DNA from: Paenibacillus silviterrae
Lineage (GTDB): Bacteria; Bacillota; Bacilli; Paenibacillales; NBRC-103111
DNA length: 64,000 bases
Assembly (NCBI RefSeq): GCF_030167925.1
Contig: NZ_JASKUT010000001.1
Location: 62,001 to 126,000, forward strand
Direction of reading: 5' to 3'
Made by a program: the position numbers and the translations under genes
Notes under the pieces: generated by a model
Told to the model about the DNA's origin: nothing
What the model saw: the letters and a program-made list of their open reading frames with translations, nothing else
Database searches by the model: none
Part shown: positions 8,265 through 15,915 of the stretch, in pieces
Position numbering within the stretch: the first letter of the stretch is position 1
How the letters are laid out: every line of letters begins with the position of its first letter

Positions 8265-9401
8265 ATGGATCCAATTTCGTCTCTGTCGGAACTGATCGCA
8301 GAGCAAAAGGCGTCTTCCTTCGTGGAAATTCCCGGGGTTGTTTCGCGTACCTTCGGCCAGACAACGCTTTCAACGACGCTGCCGATGAGCAAGCTATTTT
8401 CCATTTACGAAGTAGACTTAGAAGTACAGCGTTCCATTGTTCCGCAGAATCTGTCCAAGCTGATGGATTACATTATGCTGTATTTGGATCACCAGCAGGG
8501 GATTTACTTCCCAGGCATTATTCTTTCCGCCCGCGGAGCAGGGGAATATGACGAACAGTCCGGCGTATATCGCCTTCAGGCGATCGAGAAGCTGTACTGC
8601 GTTGACGGGCAGCACCGTCTGGCCGCCTTCCGCCGTCTGATGGAAACGCTGCAAAGCGCGATGGCCCGGGCCAAGGACCGGAGAGAATACGACCGGATGG
8701 AAGAAATTACGGAGAAGCTTCGCAAGCTGTACGCTTTCCCGGTATCCGTCATGATTTATCTTGACATCAACGCTAGACAGGAACGCCAGCTGTTCTCCGA
8801 TATCAACAAGCTTCCGCGCAAAATCGGCGGCAACCTGGCCGTGCTTCGCGAGCAGCGCCGTTTCTACCATGTCCTGGCTTCACGCCTGGTTGAAGAAGCG
8901 CCGGTGATGAAGCAAATTCCGGTCGACATGTTCACCGAGCGGGGCAAAGGACCCGAGTATTTATTCTCCTACCATTTGCTGATCGAGATCATGATCGGTC
9001 TGTTCGAGGGACGTCTGAAGTCGGCGGCCCGCGGGAACGGGTACTATTTTGAGGAGAAGGATTTGGATGAGCATTTGAAGCTGGCCTCGATCTATTTCGA
9101 GAGCTTGCTGAATTATCTTCCGGAGCCGGAGAAGGGCGAGCTTTGCTGGTCGGAGAACCTGCAGATTGCGCTCGCGATGTTCTTCCACGACGAGGTGACG
9201 AAGACCGGCACCTTCAACAAGTACGCGCTGGATTACTGCGTCAAAATTTTACCGCACATCGATTGGAGTGCGATCTATACCGGAGATGAGAAGGATCGTC
9301 TGCCACGACGCTCCCGCATCATGAAGGCATATCAGTTTGTGAAGGACTTTTTCGAGGAGCATCACGTATTTCTCATCCGTGACAAGGAGGACGTAGGCTA
9401 A
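8265..9401 (+). CDS. DGQHR-domain (DndB-like) protein, first of tandem pair
   Basis: A 378-residue protein with the DGQHR signature (LYCVDGQHRLAAFRRLM, residues about 105-121), followed by the second conserved element QERQLFSDINKLPRK near residue 172. These elements define the DndB/DGQHR family. Characterised DndB proteins act as regulators of phosphorothioate DNA-modification gene clusters; orphan members have no firm function. The DGQHR element resembles box II (GxHR-like) of the ParB/sulfiredoxin fold, which is my inference. The start has an AGGAGG 10 bases upstream. No dndA/C/D/E or restriction genes are nearby. The stop overlaps the ATG of the next gene (TAATG). Confidence 0.8.
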   Translation: MDPISSLSELIAEQKASSFVEIPGVVSRTFGQTTLSTTLPMSKLFSIYEVDLEVQRSIVPQNLSKLMDYIMLYLDHQQGIYFPGIILSARGAGEYDEQSGVYRLQAIEKLYCVDGQHRLAAFRRLMETLQSAMARAKDRREYDRMEEITEKLRKLYAFPVSVMIYLDINARQERQLFSDINKLPRKIGGNLAVLREQRRFYHVLASRLVEEAPVMKQIPVDMFTERGKGPEYLFSYHLLIEIMIGLFEGRLKSAARGNGYYFEEKDLDEHLKLASIYFESLLNYLPEPEKGELCWSENLQIALAMFFHDEVTKTGTFNKYALDYCVKILPHIDWSAIYTGDEKDRLPRRSRIMKAYQFVKDFFEEHHVFLIRDKEDVG

Positions 9402-10570
9402 TGGACGGACTTTGCCTGAAAATGACGATTCACCCGTTTTGCGATAAATTCGGCCTGGCAACGGTGCCGATTCAAGTTCAGGATTTGCTGAACTATACAA
9501 TGATCGACCCGATGGTGCAGCGGAAGCTGAGCAACGGCCAGCGCCGCAAAATCGCCAATTATTTGCAGGAGCGCGAGATCGACCGCATCTTCTTCGGTCC
9601 TGTCACTTTGAGCCTTCGTGATGTCAGCTCGCTGGCGAAGGCGGACAACGGCTTGTTCCTGCGTCCCGGCTCGAAGCTGAGCATTCTTGACGGACAGCAC
9701 CGGATTCTGGCGCTTGGCTATGTGAACGAGCAAATGCTCAAGGAGGTGCGCAGTCTGGAGAAGAAGATTGCCGCCTTCAAAATCAAGGTGCGCAAGTCTC
9801 CCGACAATGCCGAGGTAGCGCAGGAGCTGGAGCAATTCGAAGGGCAATTGGTGGCCCTGGAGCGCCGTCGCTTGGAGCTGATGGAGAGTGAGCTGGCGGT
9901 ACAGATCTACATCGGTCTCAGCGAGGAAGAGGAGAAGCAGCTCTTCGGCGACATCAACTCCAAGGTGCAGCTTGTAAGCAAGGAGCTAGGCCATTCGTTC
10001 GATTCCATCGATCCGCTTAACCTGGTCATCCAGCAGGTGGTCGACCACAATGTCTTCCTGAAGTCCGCCGGCGTCGAGCGCCGTGCGAATCTGACGGCAT
10101 ACAATAAGAACTTCACTTCGTTCAGCTGGCTGTACACAACGGCTACGATGCTGTTTACCGGCAAGATGCAGCCATCCTACGAGCTGGCACGCAAAATCAA
10201 GCAGGATCCTTCGACCTACATCGAAATTCTGCATCAATTCTATACGACGCTGCTTCCGCTCATGCCGGAGCAGCCGGGACTTCCGCAGTACAGCTCCTCG
10301 GCGCGGGCGATGCAGGAGAGCATTGCGCTTTATGCGCATCGTCACCTGTTCGCGGACGGCAAGTATGTGAAGAACTGGAACAGCTGCATGAGCATCTTCG
10401 AGAACTTCGACTGGTCGCATGAGAATGAGCACCTGATCGAGCGCTTCGGTGTGCTGGATAACGGCAAGCTGAACCTGATTCATGAAAAATCGCTTCGCAA
10501 GCACGGCAAGCTGGTTCAGCTCTTCCAGGAGCTGCACGGCGATCCGGTAGAGGACGAAGCTACAGCATAA
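9401..10570 (+). CDS. DGQHR-domain (DndB-like) protein, second of tandem pair
   Basis: A 389-residue protein with SILDGQHRILALGY around residues 101-114 and EEEKQLFGDINSKVQLVSKE near 170-190, the same two elements in the same order as its upstream neighbour. The segment between them differs: here it is an extended charged helix (EKKIAAFKIKVRKSPDN and onward), probably a coiled coil. Similarity outside the motifs is low, so the pair looks like an old duplication or two subunits of a hetero-complex. ATG at 9401 overlaps the upstream stop, indicating coupled translation. A strong terminator follows, so the two genes form a closed transcription unit. Confidence 0.8.
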   Translation: MDGLCLKMTIHPFCDKFGLATVPIQVQDLLNYTMIDPMVQRKLSNGQRRKIANYLQEREIDRIFFGPVTLSLRDVSSLAKADNGLFLRPGSKLSILDGQHRILALGYVNEQMLKEVRSLEKKIAAFKIKVRKSPDNAEVAQELEQFEGQLVALERRRLELMESELAVQIYIGLSEEEEKQLFGDINSKVQLVSKELGHSFDSIDPLNLVIQQVVDHNVFLKSAGVERRANLTAYNKNFTSFSWLYTTATMLFTGKMQPSYELARKIKQDPSTYIEILHQFYTTLLPLMPEQPGLPQYSSSARAMQESIALYAHRHLFADGKYVKNWNSCMSIFENFDWSHENEHLIERFGVLDNGKLNLIHEKSLRKHGKLVQLFQELHGDPVEDEATA

Positions 10571-10577
10571 GCAAAGC

Positions 10578-10624
10578 AAAAGCCACCCATTCCTGAGCCT
10601 TTATGGCCGGAATGGGTGGCTTTT
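10578..10624 (+). terminator. Intrinsic terminator after the DGQHR pair
   Basis: AAAGCCACCCATTCC pairs perfectly with GGAATGGGTGGCTTT around a 16-base loop and is followed by further T residues. Confidence 0.9.
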
Positions 10625-10641
10625 ACTATTTTCGTGCCTTA

Positions 10642-10719
10642 ATGTGTCGAGCAAGGGACGCAAAGCTGCAAAAGCGCAGAAATTTATGACCCTAACTGCG
10701 CTTTCGCAGAAATGTGCCC
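10642..10719. repeat. Dispersed intergenic repeat, copy 1 (GCAGAAAT motif)
   Basis: The segment ATGTGTCGAGCAAGGGA, then GCTGC, six bases, and GCAGAAATT aligns without gaps with 49619 onward, which begins ATGTGTCAAGCAAGGGA. A second GCAGAAATGTGC at 10706-10717 has its counterpart at 49817-49828. It lies between a terminator and the 3' end of the ROK gene. Confidence 0.5.
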
Positions 10720-10742
10720 ATCAAAGAAAGACCCTTGTTGCG

Positions 10743-11957
10743 TTAAGAGGTGGCATGCAGCTTGTTAATCACCATGACCGCCGCACCGGTCACCAGCGCC
10801 TCGTCGCCTAACGCGCCTTGGCTGAACACCACCTGGTAGGTGGGGTAGTGGTACGTATTTTGAATGGCTACCCGGGTGGCCGTATGGAAGAAGCTCGGAT
10901 GGCTGGAGACAAGCGAGCCGCCGAGAATGACCTTCTCCGGATGAAGGATGTTGAGCAGGTTGGATAAGCCGATACCGAAATAGGTGGCGGCTTGGGTGAA
11001 CAGCTCGACGGTTAACGGGTCGTTCGCCTGGAGCGCTTGCTGCAGATGCGAAAAGCTGAGCCTCTCCGGCTGGGGCTCCAGCCTGCGCAGCAGCGTATCC
11101 CGTCCCTGCTTCACGCGGGACTGGGCCTGCAGCTCCAGTGCATGGATCGAGGCGTACGATTCCAAAGCGCCGTAATTGCCCTCGCCCCATAGTCGCTGAC
11201 CGTCCGTCTGGATGATCATCTGCCCGATGGAGCCTTCCATGTCGACGGCGCCGTAGACGATTTTGCCATCCGACATCATGGAGGAACGAAGCCCTACCCC
11301 GGTGTGGACATACAGAAGATGGCGGTAGTCCCGATTGCGGTCCATCCAGGATTCGCCGATGATGGCCGTGTTCGCTCCGTTATCCAGAAGGACTGGAAAG
11401 CCCAGGGCATCCCTCAAATACAGAGTAATCGGGATATTACGCCAGCCGGGCGCCGGGAAATGAAGCGGCTCAAGGATCGTCCCGTTGAAGCGGTCGAGCG
11501 GACCGACCGCGCCGATACCCATGCCGATGACGGCGCGGGCCGGGATGTGATGCGTGCTCAGCATGTCCTGAACGGAAGCGATGATGTCCTTGAGCAGAAC
11601 CTCAGGGGTCGACGCATCTGTCATCGGGAAGCGGCGGGAGTCGATTTTATTCATATGAAGGTCGCATAAGATCAGTTTGGAATAAAGCCGGGATATATCG
11701 AGACCGAACACGTAGCCGTAATAAGGGTTCGTCTCGTACAGAATCGGCCTGCGGCCGCCGGTAGAATCGCCGAAGCCCGCCTCCAGAATCAGCCCCTGCT
11801 CCACCAATTCATCCAGCGTTCTAGTGAGTGTGCTGCCCGTGAGACCGCTTTGCTCAAGCAGATCGATTTTGGATACGGCGCCCTGCTTGCGAATGAGCTC
11901 GTAAATTTCTTTATGCTTGCGTCCGGCAATTCGCTCCTCTATTTGCATGTGTTCCAT
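10743..11957 (-). CDS. ROK-family (NagC/XylR-like) transcriptional regulator
   Basis: About 404 residues. The N-terminal winged helix (IYELIRKQGAVSKIDLLEQS, then LTGSTLTRTLDELVEQGLI) is followed by a ROK domain with GMGIGAVGPLDRFNGTIL and a late GIGLSNLLNILHPEKVILGG. The usual zinc cysteine cluster CxCGxxGC is absent: the aligned stretch reads LWGEGNYGALES. The ATP loop is also altered (HTGVGLRSSMM), so it is probably a regulator without kinase activity. ATG at 11957 has GGAGG 5 bases upstream; an in-frame ATG at 11999 overlaps a -10 box and lacks a leader. It diverges from a methyltransferase gene. Confidence 0.82.
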   Translation of the reverse strand: MEHMQIEERIAGRKHKEIYELIRKQGAVSKIDLLEQSGLTGSTLTRTLDELVEQGLILEAGFGDSTGGRRPILYETNPYYGYVFGLDISRLYSKLILCDLHMNKIDSRRFPMTDASTPEVLLKDIIASVQDMLSTHHIPARAVIGMGIGAVGPLDRFNGTILEPLHFPAPGWRNIPITLYLRDALGFPVLLDNGANTAIIGESWMDRNRDYRHLLYVHTGVGLRSSMMSDGKIVYGAVDMEGSIGQMIIQTDGQRLWGEGNYGALESYASIHALELQAQSRVKQGRDTLLRRLEPQPERLSFSHLQQALQANDPLTVELFTQAATYFGIGLSNLLNILHPEKVILGGSLVSSHPSFFHTATRVAIQNTYHYPTYQVVFSQGALGDEALVTGAAVMVINKLHATS

Positions 11958-11997
11958 AAGCTCCTCCGACGATTGGAGATGTAAGTCAATCCTCCTC

Positions 11998-12026
11998 ATT
12001 ATACTCGCTGCTCGAATTCTGGTAAA
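11998..12026 (-). promoter_or_regulatory. Candidate SigA promoter of the ROK regulator
   Basis: On the minus strand TTTACC at 12026-12021, a 17-base spacer, and a consensus TATAAT at 12003-11998. The plus strand has an overlapping TAAAAT (12023-12028) that could serve the divergent methyltransferase. Confidence 0.5.
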
Positions 12027-12090
12027 ATAGGGAATGGTAATTTTCTTAGAAAAACCAGCTGTACTATCAATGGACAAGAAGGTGAGCCGG

Positions 12091-12831
12091 ATGAGTGATT
12101 GGTTTACGAAAAGCTTCGGAAGCGATTATATGATTGTATATAAGCATAGGGATTTGCAGGGGGCGTACGATGAGGTCCGCAAGATGATGGAATGGCTGGA
12201 GCTGCCGGAGGGCTCCGAGGTACTCGATCTGTGCTGCGGCATGGGCCGGCATTCGATGGCCTTGAGAGATTTCGGCTTCCGGGTTACCGGCGTCGATCTG
12301 TCCGGGGTGCTTCTGGAGGAAGCAAAGCGGCTCGACGCGGGCGGCGAGGTGCGCTGGCTGCAGGGGGATATGCGCGCTGTCCCGCTGGACGAATCGTTCG
12401 ATGCGGTCGTTAATCTGTTTACGTCCTTCGGCTATTTCGACGAGGATGCCCAAAACGAAAAAGTGCTGGGTGAAATTCACCGTTTGTTGGGGCCGGCCGG
12501 CCGGTTTATTATTGATTATTTAAACCCGGATGAGGTCAAGCGTACCCTGGTCCCGTTATCGGAGCGCACCGATGCAGATCTGGCCATCAAGGAGATGCGC
12601 CGGATCGAGGATGGCTTCGTCCGCAAGACGATTGAAATCAAAGATCAGGAGACGGGAGAATTGCGTACCTATGAGGAGCAGGTGAAGCTGTATGACAGCA
12701 AGGCCTTTCTTGCAATGCTCGAGAGGGCGGGGCTTCAGGTAGAGCAGCTTTATGGCGGGTATGACGCTTCTTCTTATGATGCTGCGACGTCCAAACGGAT
12801 GATCTTCGTCGGTCGAAAGGGGCAAGCGTGA
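12091..12831 (+). CDS. Class I SAM-dependent methyltransferase
   Basis: A 246-residue methyltransferase with the Rossmann SAM-binding motif EVLDLCCGMGRHSMAL at about residues 44-59, an acidic strand-2 end (VTGVDLS), and the post-motif GDMRAVPLDESFDAVVNLF. The target is not evident. ATG at 12091 has AAGGTGAG about 6 bases upstream; in-frame starts further up (12034, 12070) lack a ribosome site and overlap the divergent promoter. The stop overlaps the next gene (TGATG), so the two are probably co-translated. Confidence 0.85.
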   Translation: MSDWFTKSFGSDYMIVYKHRDLQGAYDEVRKMMEWLELPEGSEVLDLCCGMGRHSMALRDFGFRVTGVDLSGVLLEEAKRLDAGGEVRWLQGDMRAVPLDESFDAVVNLFTSFGYFDEDAQNEKVLGEIHRLLGPAGRFIIDYLNPDEVKRTLVPLSERTDADLAIKEMRRIEDGFVRKTIEIKDQETGELRTYEEQVKLYDSKAFLAMLERAGLQVEQLYGGYDASSYDAATSKRMIFVGRKGQA

Positions 12832-13838
12832 TGGCAGGCGGAGTGAAGCTAACCGGTCCCGGAACGTGGGTCAGGCATGAGGATGTCGTGCAGGTCAAGG
12901 TGCCTCTTCCGTTCCCGCTGCGATGGGTAAATAGCTATTTGCTTGAGGCCCCCGAAGGCTTTACGCTGATTGACCCGGGGCTCCGGACGGCGGAGGCGGA
13001 GCAGCACTGGGAGGCGGCGCTGTCGGAGCTCGGCGTCGCCTTCACGGACATCGAGCGCATCGTGCTGACCCACCACCATCCCGACCATTACGGTCTGGCA
13101 GGGTGGTTCCAGCAGCGCTCGGGCGGCGCACCCGTCCTCCTGTCGGGGACGGGGCTGAAGCAAGCCCGTCTCCTCTGGGGAGACGGGCAGCCCATGACGG
13201 AACAGCTGCTCGCGCTGTTCCAAAGGCACGGCCTGCCGGCGGAGCTCGCTCCGCAGCTGCGGGAGCACATGGACGGCTTCGTGCCGTCCGTGTCTCCGCA
13301 GCCGCAGGTGACGCTCGTCCAGGCAGGCGAGACGGTACGGCTCGGCGGCGCGCCGTACGTGGCGATCGAGACGCCCGGCCATGCGGCGGGGCATCTCATG
13401 TTCTACGCAGCGGACTCGAGGAAGCTCTTCTGCGGCGACCATGTGCTGCCGCAAATATCGCCCAACGTCAGCTACCTGCCGGGCGGTATCGACGAGAACC
13501 CGCTGGCCAGCTATATGGCCAGCCTGGAGCAGGTGAGCCGGCTCGATGTCGCGCTGGCATTCCCGGGGCACCGTGAGCCGTTCAGTCATTTCGCCGCACG
13601 GGCGCGCGAGCTGGTCCGCCATCACGAGGAGCGTCTCGGCCTGATGAAGGCGCAGCTCGCCGAGGCGAAGAGCGCCTATCAGGTATGCCGGGACACGTTC
13701 GGCGACCGGTTAAGCCTGCACCAGCTGCGCTTCGCGCTGGCGGAGACGCTCGCGCACCTCATCTGGCTGCGCGAGGCGGGACAAGTCCGCGAGACGGAGG
13801 CAGAGGGCCAGGCGCGGTTTATTGCAGGAACGGACTAA
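12831..13838 (+). CDS. MBL-fold metallo-hydrolase
   Basis: A 335-residue metallo-beta-lactamase-fold hydrolase. The metal site is intact: THHHPDHYG (HxHxDH) near residue 83, a histidine in ETPGHAAGHL, the aspartate in LFCGDHVLP, and the last histidine in FPGHREPF. A C-terminal helical region (RARELVRHHEERL onward) is typical of the glyoxalase-II-like branch. Substrate unknown. ATG at 12831 overlaps the upstream stop; a GTG one codon earlier is also possible. The third-position GC is visibly higher here than in the neighbours. Confidence 0.85.
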   Translation: MAGGVKLTGPGTWVRHEDVVQVKVPLPFPLRWVNSYLLEAPEGFTLIDPGLRTAEAEQHWEAALSELGVAFTDIERIVLTHHHPDHYGLAGWFQQRSGGAPVLLSGTGLKQARLLWGDGQPMTEQLLALFQRHGLPAELAPQLREHMDGFVPSVSPQPQVTLVQAGETVRLGGAPYVAIETPGHAAGHLMFYAADSRKLFCGDHVLPQISPNVSYLPGGIDENPLASYMASLEQVSRLDVALAFPGHREPFSHFAARARELVRHHEERLGLMKAQLAEAKSAYQVCRDTFGDRLSLHQLRFALAETLAHLIWLREAGQVRETEAEGQARFIAGTD

Positions 13839-13857
13839 TCGTTAGGCGAATGTGAAG

Positions 13858-13913
13858 TCGCTATTTCACGATAGGATGCCTTGATACGGCTCCCACGGCG
13901 AAATAGCGATTTT
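13858..13913 (+). terminator. Possible intrinsic terminator after the MBL hydrolase
   Basis: TCGCTATTTC (13858-13867) pairs perfectly with GAAATAGCGA (13900-13909) across a 32-base loop and is followed by TTTT. The loop is long, so this is moderate. Confidence 0.5.
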
Positions 13914-14104
13914 CTGCATTCACGCTACAACCGCTTTCCATGCCGGCTCATGTAATTCACACACATATCACTTTGCCATAATCGAGAACGAACTACATCT
14001 GCCTTCAGCTGGCTGCAATTCCGCAGCCGCATACTTTACAAACGTCCCCATGCGCGGCGCTTGCTCCGCAGCTTCAACGCCTTTAGCACCTTCAACCTTA
14101 CTTT

Positions 14105-14134
14105 GCATATTTTTCGCATAAATGGGAAATAGTA
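14105..14134 (+). promoter_or_regulatory. Forespore (SigF-type) promoter
   Basis: GCATA at 14105-14109, exactly 15 bases, then GGAAATAGTA at 14125-14134. The SigF consensus is GYATA, 15 bases, GGnnAnAnTR, so every defined position matches. It would start transcription near 14141, shortly before the lipoprotein start at 14182. Confidence 0.6.
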
Positions 14135-14181
14135 CATGGGATGATAGGATTACCATGTGTAACCGGAAGGGGGGAAGGTTG

Positions 14182-15186
14182 GTGCTTAGAAGCCGAAGCG
14201 TCCGTCTTTTTGCCGCCGTTACGCTCTCTGTAGCACTGGCGAGCGGGTGTGCGGAATGGGAGGGTCCCCGTATGCGAACGGCGGAGGCACCGGCGTTTAC
14301 CGCAGCGGGAATCGATGAAGCGAACGGCGGTATCCGGGTAACGACCTACCAGGCTGAGCGGCCAGGCCAGGTACAGCTGCTGCAGGAGCCCTCGTATCGC
14401 TCGCAGACCTTCACCTCACTGCAGGATGCCGCGTGGCCTTGGGAGCGCAAGCAAGCGCCCGACTGGATCGTGATCGGGCAAGCCTGGGTGGAGCGGCATG
14501 GCTTCTCCTCCGTATGGGCAAGCCAGCTGCACCGCATCGGCGTGAACCGCGGAAGGGCGCCGCAGGTAGCTGTTGTCGGAGGGACCGCAGAGCAGTATTT
14601 GAACCGCAGGGAAACGGCAGACCTCGGGTTTCAAAGCGTTCAACAGCTTGGCCTGGCGGATTATACAACGTGGTCGGTCGACGGACGGATCTCTCATGAG
14701 GCGGATGTCGTTCTCCCATTTTTGGAGCAAAGTTCCAGCGGCCAAGGGGTTTCAGTACAGGCTCTTGTGTTTAAGAAACAACAACGGGTCGGGCTTCTGA
14801 CTCCGTCCGAGACACAGCTGCTTGCTTGCCTCCAGGGCGCTCGCAAGCTGCCAGAGCTGACGCTGCCCTCGCATCCCGGTAAGCTGGAATCCGTCTCGTG
14901 TCAATCTACGATCAGCAGCAACGGGGATCTTCAGCAGCCTAAGCTGCGAATCCGGCTGCACATTACGTCCTCCGGCCAAGAGGTTCCGGTGCAGGCGCTT
15001 CGTCAGGAGGTGCAGCACTTGCTCGGCTGGCTGCAGGACAAGCAGGCCGACCCTCTGCGCTTAGGCGATTCCATGCGAAGACAGCATCGCGGTTATTGGT
15101 CGGACGAGCGCTGGCGTGAGGTATACGCTAAGGCTCCGATCGAAGTCGAAGTGGCGACAACTTATCAAGGAGGTATAGGGAAATGA
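14182..15186 (+). CDS. GerC-like lipoprotein without A or B partner
   Basis: About 334 residues, with a signal peptide ending in the lipobox ASGC (cysteine near residue 23). The C-terminus has the layout of germination subunit C proteins: DPLRLGDSMRRQ, then YWSDERWREVYAKA and PIEVEVATTYQGGIG, lining up with DPIGFGLRYRA...WERLYPRA...FEVTAKCRLVDTGYI in the canonical gerC at 5.4 kb. The middle (DWIVIGQAWVERHG) also resembles that family. GTG at 14182 is about 7 bases from a GGGGGG-rich ribosome site; TTG at 14179 and ATG at 14155 are alternatives. No A or B subunit is adjacent. It is followed, with ATGA overlap, by another lipoprotein. Confidence 0.65.
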   Translation: MLRSRSVRLFAAVTLSVALASGCAEWEGPRMRTAEAPAFTAAGIDEANGGIRVTTYQAERPGQVQLLQEPSYRSQTFTSLQDAAWPWERKQAPDWIVIGQAWVERHGFSSVWASQLHRIGVNRGRAPQVAVVGGTAEQYLNRRETADLGFQSVQQLGLADYTTWSVDGRISHEADVVLPFLEQSSSGQGVSVQALVFKKQQRVGLLTPSETQLLACLQGARKLPELTLPSHPGKLESVSCQSTISSNGDLQQPKLRIRLHITSSGQEVPVQALRQEVQHLLGWLQDKQADPLRLGDSMRRQHRGYWSDERWREVYAKAPIEVEVATTYQGGIGK

Positions 15187-15818
15187 CTACACGAAGCAAG
15201 CTTTTGCAGCATACATTATTGGCCATCGCCCTTGCTGCAGTGATTAGCGGCTGCCAATCGAACAAGGCGCCGGAGGCGGCGGAAGGGACTCCGCCCAAAG
15301 CATCCACACCTGCGGAGACGCCGGGGCAAACGACACCCCCTGGCCAGGCTGCCCAGCCGGGCGGTACGGGTACGACGCAGCCGGGTACGGGACAAGCCCA
15401 GCCTGCCCAGCCGGCTCAACCGGCGGCACCGGTTAAGCTTACGCCGATCACATATCAGGATGTGGATAAGCAAAGCTTGACGGAAATCGCGAAGCTCGTG
15501 AATCTCAAAACCATCTATCTTCCCCAGCAGGGTGCAATGGATGATAAGATCGATCAGATGGGGACTACAGGTGATGGGCATCTCGTAGTCACCTATTACA
15601 AGATGCAAGTGACTCTTTCGACCAAAGCTTTGGAGCCGGAAGGCGACAAAGGAACTCCCGTGCAGCTGAAGAACGGCAAGGCGACATGGCACACGCCGAA
15701 CGGGCAGCCGACGCTTTACTTGAAGCAAGGGGATACGAACATTGCGCTCAGCTCCGCCAAAGGCTTAACTCAAGCGGATCTGCAGGCCATTGCGGAAACC
15801 ATTGCACCGTTGAAATAA
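15183..15818 (+). CDS. Lipoprotein of unknown function with Pro/Gln/Thr-rich linker
   Basis: A 211-residue lipoprotein: signal peptide with lipobox ISGC (cysteine at 24), a flexible linker rich in Pro, Thr, Gln and Gly (about residues 28-85), then a compact C-terminal domain of about 125 residues. The last part (PTLYLKQGDTNIALSS, then GLTQADLQAIAETI) recalls DUF4367-type endings, a weak inference. The start overlaps the stop of the GerC-like gene, so both are made together, probably in the forespore. I do not recognise the function. Confidence 0.75.
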   Translation: MTTRSKLLQHTLLAIALAAVISGCQSNKAPEAAEGTPPKASTPAETPGQTTPPGQAAQPGGTGTTQPGTGQAQPAQPAQPAAPVKLTPITYQDVDKQSLTEIAKLVNLKTIYLPQQGAMDDKIDQMGTTGDGHLVVTYYKMQVTLSTKALEPEGDKGTPVQLKNGKATWHTPNGQPTLYLKQGDTNIALSSAKGLTQADLQAIAETIAPLK

Positions 15819-15831
15819 ACGAAGCACCCTG

Positions 15832-15863
15832 GAGGCCCATTCGTTTGCCGATGGGTCTCTTTT
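15832..15863 (+). terminator. Intrinsic terminator after the lipoprotein pair
   Basis: GAGGCCCAT pairs with ATGGGTCTC (one G-T pair) around a 10-base loop, followed by TTTTCC. Confidence 0.7.
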
Positions 15864-15872
15864 CCTACATTA

Positions 15873-15881
15873 TGGTATAAT
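15873..15881 (+). promoter_or_regulatory. Extended -10 promoter of the PgpA-like gene
   Basis: TGG followed by a consensus TATAAT; it lies 35 bases upstream of the ATG and just behind the preceding terminator. No clear -35. Confidence 0.55.
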
Positions 15882-15915
15882 ACAACCATCTTACATAGTA
15901 AGGCAGGTGAAGCCG

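Larger units (their letters stand above)
13839..14181. other. Intergenic region of 343 bases
   Basis: It holds a terminator-like hairpin (13858-13913), about 190 bases in which I see no gene or structure, and then a forespore-type promoter (14105-14134). A 62-codon minus-strand frame at 13968-14156 has no ribosome site and was not accepted. Confidence 0.6.

Noticed and set aside
13968-14156. 62-codon minus-strand frame in the gap before the GerC-like gene
   Set aside because: No ribosome site before any start, and it overlaps the SigF-type promoter.
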